From: Candidatus Dojkabacteria bacterium
Lineage (GTDB): Bacteria > Patescibacteria > Dojkabacteria > SC72
DNA: 64,000 nt
Direction of reading: 5' to 3'
Assembly (NCBI GenBank): GCA_023229785.1
Contig: JALNYV010000001.1
Location: 1 to 64,000, forward strand
The notes beneath the pieces are model-generated. The model was not told the DNA's origin, did no database searches, and saw nothing but the letters and a program-made list of their open reading frames with translations. This document shows, one piece after another, positions 34,749 through 42,371 of this stretch; position 1 is the first letter of the stretch; each line of letters opens with the position of its first letter. The position numbers and the translations under genes were made by a program.

Positions 34749-35489
34749 CTATTGCTTTTTGGTTAAATCATTCTCTTTTTTAAGACAATAATCTACTGCC
34801 ATTGATCCTCCATCAACTATAAAGTTAGTCCCATTTATAAAACTAGCCTTATCAGAAAGTAATAATGATACTGCATTAGCTATTTCTTCATATTCTGCAG
34901 TTCTGCTTAATGGATTAAACCATTTAGCATCTTCAATAACTGGGCTTCCCATACCATCACCTATCCATCCAGGTGATAATGATATTACCCTTACTTTCTT
35001 TGGTCCAAATACATTTGCAAGACTTAATGAAAGATTTGTTAATCCTGCTTTACTTACTGAATATACAATTGAAGCTAAAGCTCCTTTTAATCCATCAGTT
35101 GATGATATGTTAACTATTACACCTCCTTCATCAATACTGTTTCTTAATGTGTGACAAATGAGCATTGGAGCAGAAAGATTTACTTCCAGTGTTTTGTCCC
35201 AGTTCTCCATAGTAAATTCATCCCATTGTTCAAAGTTTAATATTCCAGCGTTATTTATAATTGCATACAATTTTTCTGACTTAATTTTCTCTAGAAATAT
35301 TTTTGTTTGCTTTCTGTCTGATAGATCTACCTGATATAAGTCTATGTTCTTAATTTCATCTTTTAACTTCTGTGCTAAATCTTTGTTTGTGTTAAATGTT
35401 CCGATTATATAGTAACCCTCCGATGCTAGAATCTTTGCTGTAGCATTCCCAATTCCTCTGGATATCCCAGTTATTAAAACTTTCTTCAT
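34749..35489 (-). CDS. short-chain dehydrogenase/reductase
   Basis: 246 residues, classical SDR. Cofactor loop TGISRGIG (about 7-14), DLSD after the second strand, NNAG (about 78-81), catalytic Ser in VNISSTDG, YSVSK (Tyr and Lys), and SPGWIGDGM after strand 6. It oxidises or reduces an unknown alcohol or ketone with NAD(P). It is the only gene between repeats R0 and R1 and is read toward tRNA-His. Its AT-rich Lys/Asn/Ile usage resembles the other array genes. Confidence 0.9.
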   Translation of the reverse strand: MKKVLITGISRGIGNATAKILASEGYYIIGTFNTNKDLAQKLKDEIKNIDLYQVDLSDRKQTKIFLEKIKSEKLYAIINNAGILNFEQWDEFTMENWDKTLEVNLSAPMLICHTLRNSIDEGGVIVNISSTDGLKGALASIVYSVSKAGLTNLSLSLANVFGPKKVRVISLSPGWIGDGMGSPVIEDAKWFNPLSRTAEYEEIANAVSLLLSDKASFINGTNFIVDGGSMAVDYCLKKENDLTKKQ

Positions 35490-35562
35490 GTGATTTATTA
35501 TTAACTAATTAGACATAGTATATATATAATTTGAAAAATACGGAATATGGGTTAAGCATTGT

Positions 35563-35644
35563 CTAAAATTAGTCCACCACCTACCCGTCTCTTTTTATCC
35601 TTTTATAGCAACGCTTTTAAGATATGCCCGATGGGCGATTGAAC
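35563..35644 (+). repeat. cassette-border repeat R1
   Basis: 82-bp near-complete copy: left part TCCACCACCTACCCGTCTCT, middle TTTTTATCC and ATAGCAACGC, right part GCCCGATGGGCGATTGAAC. A local hairpin GCCC-GAT-GGGC lies where R0 has CCCAT-G-ATGGG. The left inverse-core-like sequence has lost a base compared with R2. Positioned 26 bp from the stop of the EamA gene. Confidence 0.8.
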
Positions 35645-35669
35645 TAATTTGTTCTCTAAATTTTGAAAA

Positions 35670-36530
35670 TTAAATTTTCAGTAGAATCAAGCCTGCAACT
35701 ACTGTAATTACTCCTAAAAGTTTTACAAATAAATCAGATTTCTCTTTGTAGAATATATATGCTCCTAAAACAATTAATGGAAGTTTTATTTGACTTAATG
35801 CCCCTGTTATTACGACTAATCCTCCTAGATCATAGCTTTTAATGATTAAATAATATGCAAGCAAAGAAAAAGCCCCTGCAATGGCTGTATTGAGAATATA
35901 CCCTTTTGGAACTTTCTTTATTTCTTTTAATGCTCCAGTACTCATTGCCCAAATAAACAATGCAATTGTCGTTGTAACAATATTAATAAAAACATATGCC
36001 CCAGTAGAAAAATCTTTACTTATATAATTATCTATGAGTACTGTTAAACCGAATCCAAAGCTAGATAATAATTGAATCAATACCCATTTGTTGAACACAA
36101 ACTTTCCCTTTCGTATAGAAGAAACAAGAATTCCAGAAAGTACTAAAAGAATGCCTACAAATTTTAATTGTGTAACAGTTTCCCCTAGGATGAGAAATCC
36201 ACCTATTGTATATGTGAGAACAGAAGCTCTACTGAGTAAGATCTGTTCTGACACAGGTAGCTCTCGCATTGATGTAAATAATCCCCAAAAAGAAAATGAG
36301 ATAATGATTGTTCCCGCTAGTATTAGTAGCCAGTCTATATAGTTATTTGAGATTAAAATACCAGAACCAGTAATGTCATAAATTAAAAGTAATGATGCAG
36401 CAATAAGTGAGAAAAAGTTGAAAAGAAGAGATGAAAGGAGCGGATTATTAACTAAGTTAGCTACTTTCTTATTGACAAGACCGCCAATACCATAAAGAAT
36501 TCCTGCAAGTAGTGGTAAAAGATAAATCAC
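35670..36530 (-). CDS. EamA/DMT-family transporter
   Basis: 286 residues from a GTG start, about ten membrane helices in two EamA halves (1-135 and 145-286). Typical segments are PLLAGILYGIGGLVNKK, SRASVLTYTIGGFLILGE and the second-half equivalent LSQIKLPLIVLGAYIFYKE. Family members export or import metabolites such as amino acids or nucleotide sugars; the substrate is unknown. It is the only gene between repeats R1 and R2. Confidence 0.88.
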   Translation of the reverse strand: MIYLLPLLAGILYGIGGLVNKKVANLVNNPLLSSLLFNFFSLIAASLLLIYDITGSGILISNNYIDWLLILAGTIIISFSFWGLFTSMRELPVSEQILLSRASVLTYTIGGFLILGETVTQLKFVGILLVLSGILVSSIRKGKFVFNKWVLIQLLSSFGFGLTVLIDNYISKDFSTGAYVFINIVTTTIALFIWAMSTGALKEIKKVPKGYILNTAIAGAFSLLAYYLIIKSYDLGGLVVITGALSQIKLPLIVLGAYIFYKEKSDLFVKLLGVITVVAGLILLKI

Positions 36531-36621
36531 TGATAGATTAAGTTATGTTAATGTGAAAATTATATCACTTTGAAATTGTTACTGTCATTAAACAGTTTGA
36601 GAAAAAGGAGACTGTATCTAA

Positions 36622-36700
36622 ATTCAACCCACCACCTACCCGTCCCTCTTTATCCCTCTATAACAACATTCTTGAATGTACCCCTGGTGGGTGATTGAAC
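36622..36700 (+). repeat. cassette-border repeat R2 with strong inverted-repeat ends
   Basis: 79 bp from ATTCAAC to ATTGAAC. The ends pair as TTCAA/TTGAA, then CCCACCA/TGGTGGG with a 3-nt TGA bulge on the right arm, 12 base pairs in all. A small inner hairpin CATTC-TT-GAATG is also possible. ATTCAAC fits the integron inverse core RYYYAAC exactly; ATTGAAC differs from the core GTTRRRY at its first base. It lies between the divergent starts of the EamA and PfkB genes. Confidence 0.85.
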
Positions 36701-36728
36701 TTTTTATTAAATTCTTAACATTTTAATG

Positions 36729-36734
36729 TATAAT
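36729..36734 (+). promoter_or_regulatory. -10 element for the PfkB gene
   Basis: Perfect TATAAT, 7 nt before the ATG at 36742 and just right of repeat R2. Each plus-strand array unit seems to carry its own promoter. Confidence 0.45.
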
Positions 36735-36741
36735 AAAATGT

Positions 36742-37653
36742 ATGAATAAAATTCTTGTTGTAAGTGATATATATTATGAAACACAATATTTCGTTAAACG
36801 AATTCCTAAAGTAAACGAGTTTGAAATTTCTACTGATATAACAAATATCATCGGTAGCAAGACACTTAATGCTGCAAGAGTATTAAAAAATCTTGGAAAT
36901 AATACAAATTTATGGGGAAAAGTAGGCTCTGATGGAAAAAATGCCATTGAAGGAATTAAAGATTATGGAATATCCACAAATAATATTGAAACTATTTTTT
37001 CATCAAAGACAGGTCAAATTGTTGTTCAAACAAATATCACAGGTTTAAGTTCTATAACATTATATTCAGGAGTAAATTCTGAAATACATCCAGATGATTT
37101 TGAAAAACTAGAAAAAAGTATAAAAGATTATAAATTTGTTTATGCGGCTACCAACCTACCACTTGAGAGTTTGTATAAACTTGCTGAAATATGCAAAAGG
37201 AATGAAGTCGGGATTTTAGTTGATTTCCCAAATCAACAACAACAAGTTCAACTAGATAGGCTTTCTGATGTGGATTTTATTGTTCCAAACCGACAAGAAG
37301 CCGAATTACTATTGAGTATTAAGATAACAACAATCAAAGAAGCATTTAATGCCCTTAAAGAGATTAGAAAGAAGTGCTTTGGGAATATAATTATTTCACT
37401 AGACAAAGATGGTTGTGTTCTACTAGAGAAGAACAGTGAAGTTCCAGTTCATTTCAAAGCTTTGAGTGCAGAAGTTATTGATGCCACAGCCTCTGGTGAT
37501 ATTCTGAGGGCTACATTCCTTTCTTTTTATTTAATCGATAGTGATTTAAGTGGTGCTATACAAAAGGCAGTAAACTTTGCTACAGAATCAGTTAAAATGA
37601 AAGGGGTTGATTACACGATTAAAAATTTAGATTATAATAACTCTGGTAAGTAG
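36742..37653 (+). CDS. PfkB/ribokinase-family sugar or nucleoside kinase
   Basis: 303 residues. N-terminal VVSDIYYETQYFVKRIPKVN and the glycine region SKTLNAARVLKNLGNN of the ribokinase fold, with VGSDGKNA. The C-terminal anion-hole and catalytic segment DATASGDILRATF stands in for the usual DTTGAGD, with the catalytic Asp kept and Gly-Ala replaced by Ala-Ser. Phosphorylates a sugar or nucleoside; substrate unknown. It is the only gene between repeats R2 and R3. Confidence 0.86.
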   Translation: MNKILVVSDIYYETQYFVKRIPKVNEFEISTDITNIIGSKTLNAARVLKNLGNNTNLWGKVGSDGKNAIEGIKDYGISTNNIETIFSSKTGQIVVQTNITGLSSITLYSGVNSEIHPDDFEKLEKSIKDYKFVYAATNLPLESLYKLAEICKRNEVGILVDFPNQQQQVQLDRLSDVDFIVPNRQEAELLLSIKITTIKEAFNALKEIRKKCFGNIIISLDKDGCVLLEKNSEVPVHFKALSAEVIDATASGDILRATFLSFYLIDSDLSGAIQKAVNFATESVKMKGVDYTIKNLDYNNSGK

Positions 37654-37662
37654 TTGAGGCTA

Positions 37663-37726
37663 TATCTAAATTCAGTCCACCACCTACCCCATTAAACTTG
37701 ATTCCATTATCCTTCTGTAATACGAT
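37663..37726 (+). repeat. cassette-border repeat R3, right arm missing
   Basis: Left arm TCTAAATTCAGTCCACCACC plus TACCCC is clear. The middle is recognisable only as ATCCTTCTGTAATACGA. No TGGTGGG-TTGAAC right arm follows. Starts 10 bp after the PfkB stop. Its right half doubles as the promoter of the ABC operon. Confidence 0.7.
37698..37726 (+). promoter_or_regulatory. promoter of the ABC operon within repeat R3
   Basis: TTGATT (37698-37703), 17-nt spacer, TACGAT (37721-37726), then 6 nt to the ATG at 37733. Good -35/-10 geometry and a leaderless start. Confidence 0.5.
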
Positions 37727-37732
37727 AATAAT

Positions 37733-38608
37733 ATGATATCAATTGAAATCTCTAATCTTAAAAAATATTTTGGAACTGTTAAAGCAGTAGATGATATAAG
37801 CTTAAATATTGAAAAGGGTGAAATATTTGGTTTCCTTGGACCAAACGGTGCAGGAAAAACGACTACAATCGGTTGTTTACTAAAACTCTTAAAACCAGAT
37901 AGCGGAAGTATTATCATTAATGGCAAGGATTCATGGGAAGATGACGTTGAAATTAAAAAAACTTTAGGTTTCATCCCTACTGATCCATATTTTTATCCAA
38001 ATTGGACGGGTAAAGAGCATATAGAGTTTGTTAAAAGTATAAAAGGAGAGACATCCTTGTTGTCAGATTTAGTTAAAGATTTTAGTTTCAATCCAAAAAT
38101 AAAAGTTGGAAAACTCTCTACAGGAAATAAGCAGAAGCTTTCTATTATTATAGCTATGATGCATCGCCCCAAAATCTTGGTTATGGATGAACCAACTCGA
38201 GGATTAGATCCCCTACTTCAAAACCTTTTTTATAAATATCTACGAAATCTAAATAAAGAAGGTTGTACTATTTTCATGTCTTCTCACAATCTTCCAGAAG
38301 TAGAATCAATATGTTCCAAAGTGGCAATAATTCGTAATGGAAAAATAGTTGAGACAGGAGATATAAAGAACCTACAGTCAAAGCGAACACACATGATAAC
38401 AATTGAATTAAACGCAGGACAGAAATTCCCAAAAGAACTTCTAAAAAACTTTAATGCTCAGGTTGTAAACAATTATGGGAATATATTGGAACTTAAAATG
38501 GCTGGGGATATAAATCCACTACTTCGTGAAATCGTAAAAATTGGTCTTAAAGACATTACGATAAGTAAGGCGAATTTAGAAGATATATTTTTAGAATCAT
38601 ATAAATGA
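37733..38608 (+). CDS. ABC transporter ATP-binding protein
   Basis: 291 residues. Walker A GPNGAGKTTT (about 35-44), signature KLSTGNKQKLSIIIAMM, Walker B ILVMDEPTRGLDP, switch His in SSHNLPEVES, and a C-terminal accessory domain. It belongs to the ABC-2 exporter group (CcmA/NatA-like). It overlaps the permease by 4 bp (ATGA), and together they fill the interval between repeats R3 and R4. Confidence 0.93.
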   Translation: MISIEISNLKKYFGTVKAVDDISLNIEKGEIFGFLGPNGAGKTTTIGCLLKLLKPDSGSIIINGKDSWEDDVEIKKTLGFIPTDPYFYPNWTGKEHIEFVKSIKGETSLLSDLVKDFSFNPKIKVGKLSTGNKQKLSIIIAMMHRPKILVMDEPTRGLDPLLQNLFYKYLRNLNKEGCTIFMSSHNLPEVESICSKVAIIRNGKIVETGDIKNLQSKRTHMITIELNAGQKFPKELLKNFNAQVVNNYGNILELKMAGDINPLLREIVKIGLKDITISKANLEDIFLESYK

Positions 38609-39405
38609 AAAATATTTGGCAACTTTTCAAGGTAACAATTAGGAATAAAAAATCGCTTTTCATAACACTTACAATAATTAATGTAGTATTGGTTCTGTTG
38701 TATGTAGCTATTTGGCCAAGTTTAGGTGCGCAAATGGCAGATTTGAGTAAGCTGTTTACTACTATGCCCGAACCGATATTAAAAGCTTTTAATATGAGTG
38801 CCAATTTTAATGTTGGGTTTGAATCATTAATAGTTAGCAAACAATTTGGTCTAGTTTTACCCATACTAGCCTTGATTTTGACAAATGGCTTAGCAGTAAA
38901 TGCAATTGCAGGGGAAATTGAATATGGAACAATAAACCTGTATTTATCACAGCCTATCTCTAGGACAAATTACTACTGCAGTAGATATTTCGCAGATCTA
39001 TTTATGATAATAATTTTTTCAATATGTTCAGTATTAGTTACTATTCCATTTGGAAGAATGTTCAATATAGATATCAATGTTAGTCATTACTTAGTCTTCA
39101 CCTTATCTACAATACTATTTAGTTGGACTATATTTTCTATCGGTTATTTTGCTTCTGCGATTTTTAGTGAAGGAAGTAAGGTAACTATGATAACTGTTGG
39201 AGTTTTCTTAGTATCCTATGTCCTAAATGTTATTTCACAATTGAGTAGTAGTCTAAGTAACCTAAAGTACATTTCTTTAATGTATTACTTTGGACCAGCA
39301 ACCCAGCTTGTACAATATTCCGTATTAATATTTATTCTATTAATAACACTTTTCTCTGTTTTAGGATTTTTAATATTTAAAAATCGAGATATTAGTTTGA
39401 AGTAA
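38605..39405 (+). CDS. ABC-2 family permease
   Basis: 266 residues, about six membrane helices. The loop AIAGEIEYGTINLYLSQPIS followed by RTNYY is the conserved cytoplasmic coupling element of ABC-2 permeases. Forms an exporter with the preceding ATPase; cargo unknown. It is smaller than and unlike the permease at 18989, so the two are not recent duplicates. Stop is 16 bp before repeat R4. Confidence 0.87.
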   Translation: MKNIWQLFKVTIRNKKSLFITLTIINVVLVLLYVAIWPSLGAQMADLSKLFTTMPEPILKAFNMSANFNVGFESLIVSKQFGLVLPILALILTNGLAVNAIAGEIEYGTINLYLSQPISRTNYYCSRYFADLFMIIIFSICSVLVTIPFGRMFNIDINVSHYLVFTLSTILFSWTIFSIGYFASAIFSEGSKVTMITVGVFLVSYVLNVISQLSSSLSNLKYISLMYYFGPATQLVQYSVLIFILLITLFSVLGFLIFKNRDISLK

Positions 39406-39420
39406 TAAAATCTTTCGTAT

Positions 39421-39460
39421 TCTAAATTCAGCTCACCACGCACTCGTTATCCTATAGTAT
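39421..39460 (+). repeat. cassette-border repeat R4, shortened
   Basis: Left arm TCTAAATTCAGCTCACCACG with partial middle CGTTATCCTATAGTA. The right arm is absent. Lies between the permease stop and the SAHH-like gene. Confidence 0.65.
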
Positions 39461-39522
39461 TTACACTCTTCTTTCAATTTTATATAATACCTAGTATATT
39501 ATCTTTAATTAATCATACTTTT

Positions 39523-40827
39523 ATGAACCACGATTACTGGATAAAAGATATCGAATTAGCAAAACAAGGAGAGCTACAAGTTCTTCTTACATTGCGTGAT
39601 ATGCCTGGAATTGCTGAAATAAGAAGAATATATGGTAAAAAGAAACCTTTTAAAGGGTATAAGATAACTGGCTGTGTTTGGGTAACGTACGAAACTGCAA
39701 ATTTCATTGTTTTATTAAAAGAATTAGGAGCTGACGTTAGATGGTGCTCTGATAATCGTTTTGCGTCTATTGATGATGCCTGTGCATATGTTGCAAAGAA
39801 AGGAATTCCAGTATTTGCAAAATGTGGAGAAACTGAAAAAGAATATATTTCATGTTTTGAACAAGCACTAAAATTCAAAGATAAAAAGGGAAATATTGTC
39901 GGTCCTGATTTAATTATTGATGATGGTTGTGATATCTCAAGATATATACATAAAAACTGCCCAAAACTTTTGGATAATGTAATTGGAGCCTCTGAACAAA
40001 CAACATGTGGAATAACTGCTTGGTATAAGCTTCAAGAAAGTGGAAAATTAAAAGTACCTGTTGTTAATGTTAATGAATCTATTACAAAAGCGAAATTTGA
40101 TAATATTTACGGATCTAGAGAAAGTCTAATTGAAGGTTTTCAAAATGCAATAAACATACAAATTGCCGGAAAAGAAGTTGTCATTTTTGGTTTCGGACAA
40201 GTTGGAAAAGGTTGTGCACAAACAATGCGAGGACTTGGTGCAAATGTTTTTATATGTGAAATTGACCCAGTAATGGCTATGCAAGCTGATATGGACGGAT
40301 ATGTTGTTGCAAGTATCAATGAGGCACTTAAAATAGGAGATATATTTATTACTTCAACAGGATGTATAAAAACAATAGATAAAAATGCAATTTTAAAAAT
40401 GAGAGACGGATCAATACTGGCAAATATGGGACATGGAAATATGGAGATAGACACGAAATTCTTAAACACATTAAAACATAAAAAAATAAATGAATTTTGT
40501 ACTCAATTTACACTTCCGAATAAGAATAAGGTATTTCTTTTATGTAATGGATATTTAGTAAATGCCACTGGAGGACATGGACATCCTCCAAGAGTCATGA
40601 GTATTACATTTTCTAACCATTTTGTTGCATTGCTAGAACTAATTAAAAATAGAGATAAATATAAAGAGCATAAAGTTTATAGAATGACACGAGATTTAGA
40701 AGAAGAAACTGTTACGCTAAACTTCCCATGGATAAATAGAAAACTTATTAAACTTTCTAAAGAACAATCTGACTATATTAATACTCCAGTAAAAGGACCT
40801 TTTAAGAGAGAAGACTACAGATACTAA
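39523..40827 (+). CDS. divergent S-adenosylhomocysteine hydrolase-family enzyme
   Basis: 434 residues aligned over the full length to SAHH, with the family end PVKGPFKREDYRY. The NAD loop is FGFGQVGKGCAQ (about 221-232). Conserved are the Lys in SITKAKFDN, the Asp in IDDGCDIS, His in NMGHGNMEID and His in GHGHPPRVMS. Two substrate residues differ from human SAHH: the His55 position is Trp53 (GCVWVTYETA) and the Glu156 position is Gln159 (ASEQTTCG). The adenine/ribose pocket is therefore altered, and the substrate may not be SAH. It is the only gene between repeats R4 and R5. Confidence 0.88.
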   Translation: MNHDYWIKDIELAKQGELQVLLTLRDMPGIAEIRRIYGKKKPFKGYKITGCVWVTYETANFIVLLKELGADVRWCSDNRFASIDDACAYVAKKGIPVFAKCGETEKEYISCFEQALKFKDKKGNIVGPDLIIDDGCDISRYIHKNCPKLLDNVIGASEQTTCGITAWYKLQESGKLKVPVVNVNESITKAKFDNIYGSRESLIEGFQNAINIQIAGKEVVIFGFGQVGKGCAQTMRGLGANVFICEIDPVMAMQADMDGYVVASINEALKIGDIFITSTGCIKTIDKNAILKMRDGSILANMGHGNMEIDTKFLNTLKHKKINEFCTQFTLPNKNKVFLLCNGYLVNATGGHGHPPRVMSITFSNHFVALLELIKNRDKYKEHKVYRMTRDLEEETVTLNFPWINRKLIKLSKEQSDYINTPVKGPFKREDYRY

Positions 40828-40847
40828 ATTCAACCCACCACCTATTT
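40823..40847 (+). repeat. cassette-border repeat R5, left arm only
   Basis: ACTAAATTCAACCCACCACC followed by TATTT. It begins within the stop codon of the SAHH-like gene and ends 12 bp before the stop of the convergent gene at 40859. The middle and right parts are missing. Right-most recognisable copy. Confidence 0.7.
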
Positions 40848-40858
40848 TAGTTGAAATT

Positions 40859-41275
40859 TTATTGAGAATTAGTAATTAGTGATAAATTACCATTAAGAAT
40901 AGTTGGTTTCATCTTAATAATCTCATCATAATAATATTGAATTTCGGGAATGGGATTTAATAGAAATATCTTCTGTCCTAAAACGTATGCAAAAGCCATT
41001 TCAATTAAGGTACTTCCTCCAATATAGTTTTTTATTCCTCTTTTGTCGTAATTTAATACAAGTACAGCATCTCCATTTTGAATTAATTTCCAAAATTCTA
41101 AAATAGAATCTCCACTTATTTTCTTTTTTAACTCTTCAATTTCCTTTTGAGATTTAGAACTTAGTATCTCGGAATAGGATGACATATAAGGTTCAAACCC
41201 GAGTTTTTTTAGCTCAATACTTATTTTCTTAAACTCCTCTAAGAAATCACAACTTCCAATAATTCCTATTTTCAT
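40859..41275 (-). CDS. nucleoside 2-deoxyribosyltransferase-like protein
   Basis: 138 residues. IGIIGSCDF at the N-terminus, a mid segment NGDAVLVLNYDKRGIKNYIG, and STLIEMAFAYVLGQKIFLLNPIPE. This is the small Rossmann-like fold of the nucleoside 2-deoxyribosyltransferase/TIR-like superfamily: the E of IEMAFA is in the catalytic position and GG-S/T binds phosphate or ribose. Family members transfer or hydrolyse deoxyribosyl or nucleotide bonds. Reads with the cytidylyltransferase-like gene upstream (17-bp gap). Confidence 0.72.
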   Translation of the reverse strand: MKIGIIGSCDFLEEFKKISIELKKLGFEPYMSSYSEILSSKSQKEIEELKKKISGDSILEFWKLIQNGDAVLVLNYDKRGIKNYIGGSTLIEMAFAYVLGQKIFLLNPIPEIQYYYDEIIKMKPTILNGNLSLITNSQ

Positions 41276-41292
41276 ACTTAAATAAGTTTTAG

Positions 41293-42264
41293 TTAAGATA
41301 TTATCTCTAACAAATCATATTTATTTTCTTCTGCTTTTGCAATTATTTTTGTTGTAGAAGTTATATATGTGTCTAAAATACTATTGATAGATATTCCACA
41401 AAGGCTCATTAAAAACCTTGTTTGCTCACTACATCCATCCCTTTGGCTAATGATTCTATTAGGAAGGTTTTTCATTTTGGGAGGTATTTTGTTCTTTTCT
41501 TTGAAAAGAATCTGATAAATATATAATTGCCATGATGGGTTATTCCAAAGTACACTATCCTCAATTTTTGGAAACAGTGTTTCCCCTACTTCTTTAGGAA
41601 AGTTTAGTCGTGCAAAATCTTTTTTAATCAGCGCTAGATTTGGTTTGATAATCTCTTTATATATATTCAATGAAGATAGCAGCTCGTCATATTCGTTTTT
41701 TGTGAAATTACCTAATAGATTTAATCTATTTAGTAGTTTATATGCATAATCAACAGAGATTCTTTTTGGTTGACTAACAATCTCATCAATTTCTAAAGGA
41801 GAAACCATTGGAATAACTAGATCAACAATATCAATATTAGCGAGCGATAACGCCCTTCTTTCCTGATATACTATTGGACGCATAAACTTCTCATGTCCGC
41901 CGTAACTTTCATGGAGGTAAATTTTCTCTGCCCTTGCCAAACAATCATTGTCCATTGGAACAACTACATAAATATCTTCTCTTTTATATTTATACTTGTT
42001 TTCTTTTGAGATTCTCTGTTTGAACGCATTGTATGCTTCGTATATCCATGAAATATGTCCTGCGTGCAGTATGTCATATACTCCTGGAAGTAATAATACC
42101 TTTCTTCCTTCTTTTATGGCTCTTTTAATTCGGTTATCACCATCTTCAAGTGCATCAACTATTTTAATTCCAACATCATCCCAGGTTTTATCAACCTTCA
42201 TTACTCCAAGTTCATTGAATTTTAATCCTGAGATTTTCGAAATGCTAGAGTATTTTTTTAGCAT
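41293..42264 (-). CDS. cytidylyltransferase-like nucleotidyltransferase with unknown C-terminal domain
   Basis: 323 residues. The N-terminal domain (about 50-165) has the nucleotidyltransferase signature GVYDILHAGHISWIYEAYN (HxGH) and VVPMDNDCLARAE, then RPIVYQERRALSLANIDIVD, as in glycerol-3-phosphate or ADP-heptose cytidylyl/adenylyltransferases. The remaining 150 residues have no family I recognise; they are helical and contain a late SLCGISINSILDTYI segment. The substrate is unknown. It is co-directional with the deoxyribosyltransferase-like gene, so the two may act on the same nucleotide. Confidence 0.72.
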   Translation of the reverse strand: MLKKYSSISKISGLKFNELGVMKVDKTWDDVGIKIVDALEDGDNRIKRAIKEGRKVLLLPGVYDILHAGHISWIYEAYNAFKQRISKENKYKYKREDIYVVVPMDNDCLARAEKIYLHESYGGHEKFMRPIVYQERRALSLANIDIVDLVIPMVSPLEIDEIVSQPKRISVDYAYKLLNRLNLLGNFTKNEYDELLSSLNIYKEIIKPNLALIKKDFARLNFPKEVGETLFPKIEDSVLWNNPSWQLYIYQILFKEKNKIPPKMKNLPNRIISQRDGCSEQTRFLMSLCGISINSILDTYITSTTKIIAKAEENKYDLLEIIS

Positions 42265-42327
42265 AACTTTTACAAATTAGTGATTGTATTAATATTATAC
42301 TGTTATTTAAGAAATAATTGTATTGAT

Positions 42328-42361
42328 AAAAAAGAGTGCCATTAAATATGACATTCTTTTA
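42328..42361 (-). terminator. intrinsic terminator downstream of the gene at 42372
   Basis: On the minus strand a 12-bp hairpin (AAAGAATGTCAT/ATGGCACTCTTT, one mismatch) with a 5-nt loop is followed by a run of six T. One of the few clear intrinsic terminators in the window. Confidence 0.7.
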
Positions 42362-42371
42362 AGACACACCT

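Noticed and set aside
34610..42264. An integrase or transposase within the array
   Set aside because: None of the frames in this region shows tyrosine-recombinase, serine-recombinase or DDE motifs; the mobility claim rests on the repeats only.
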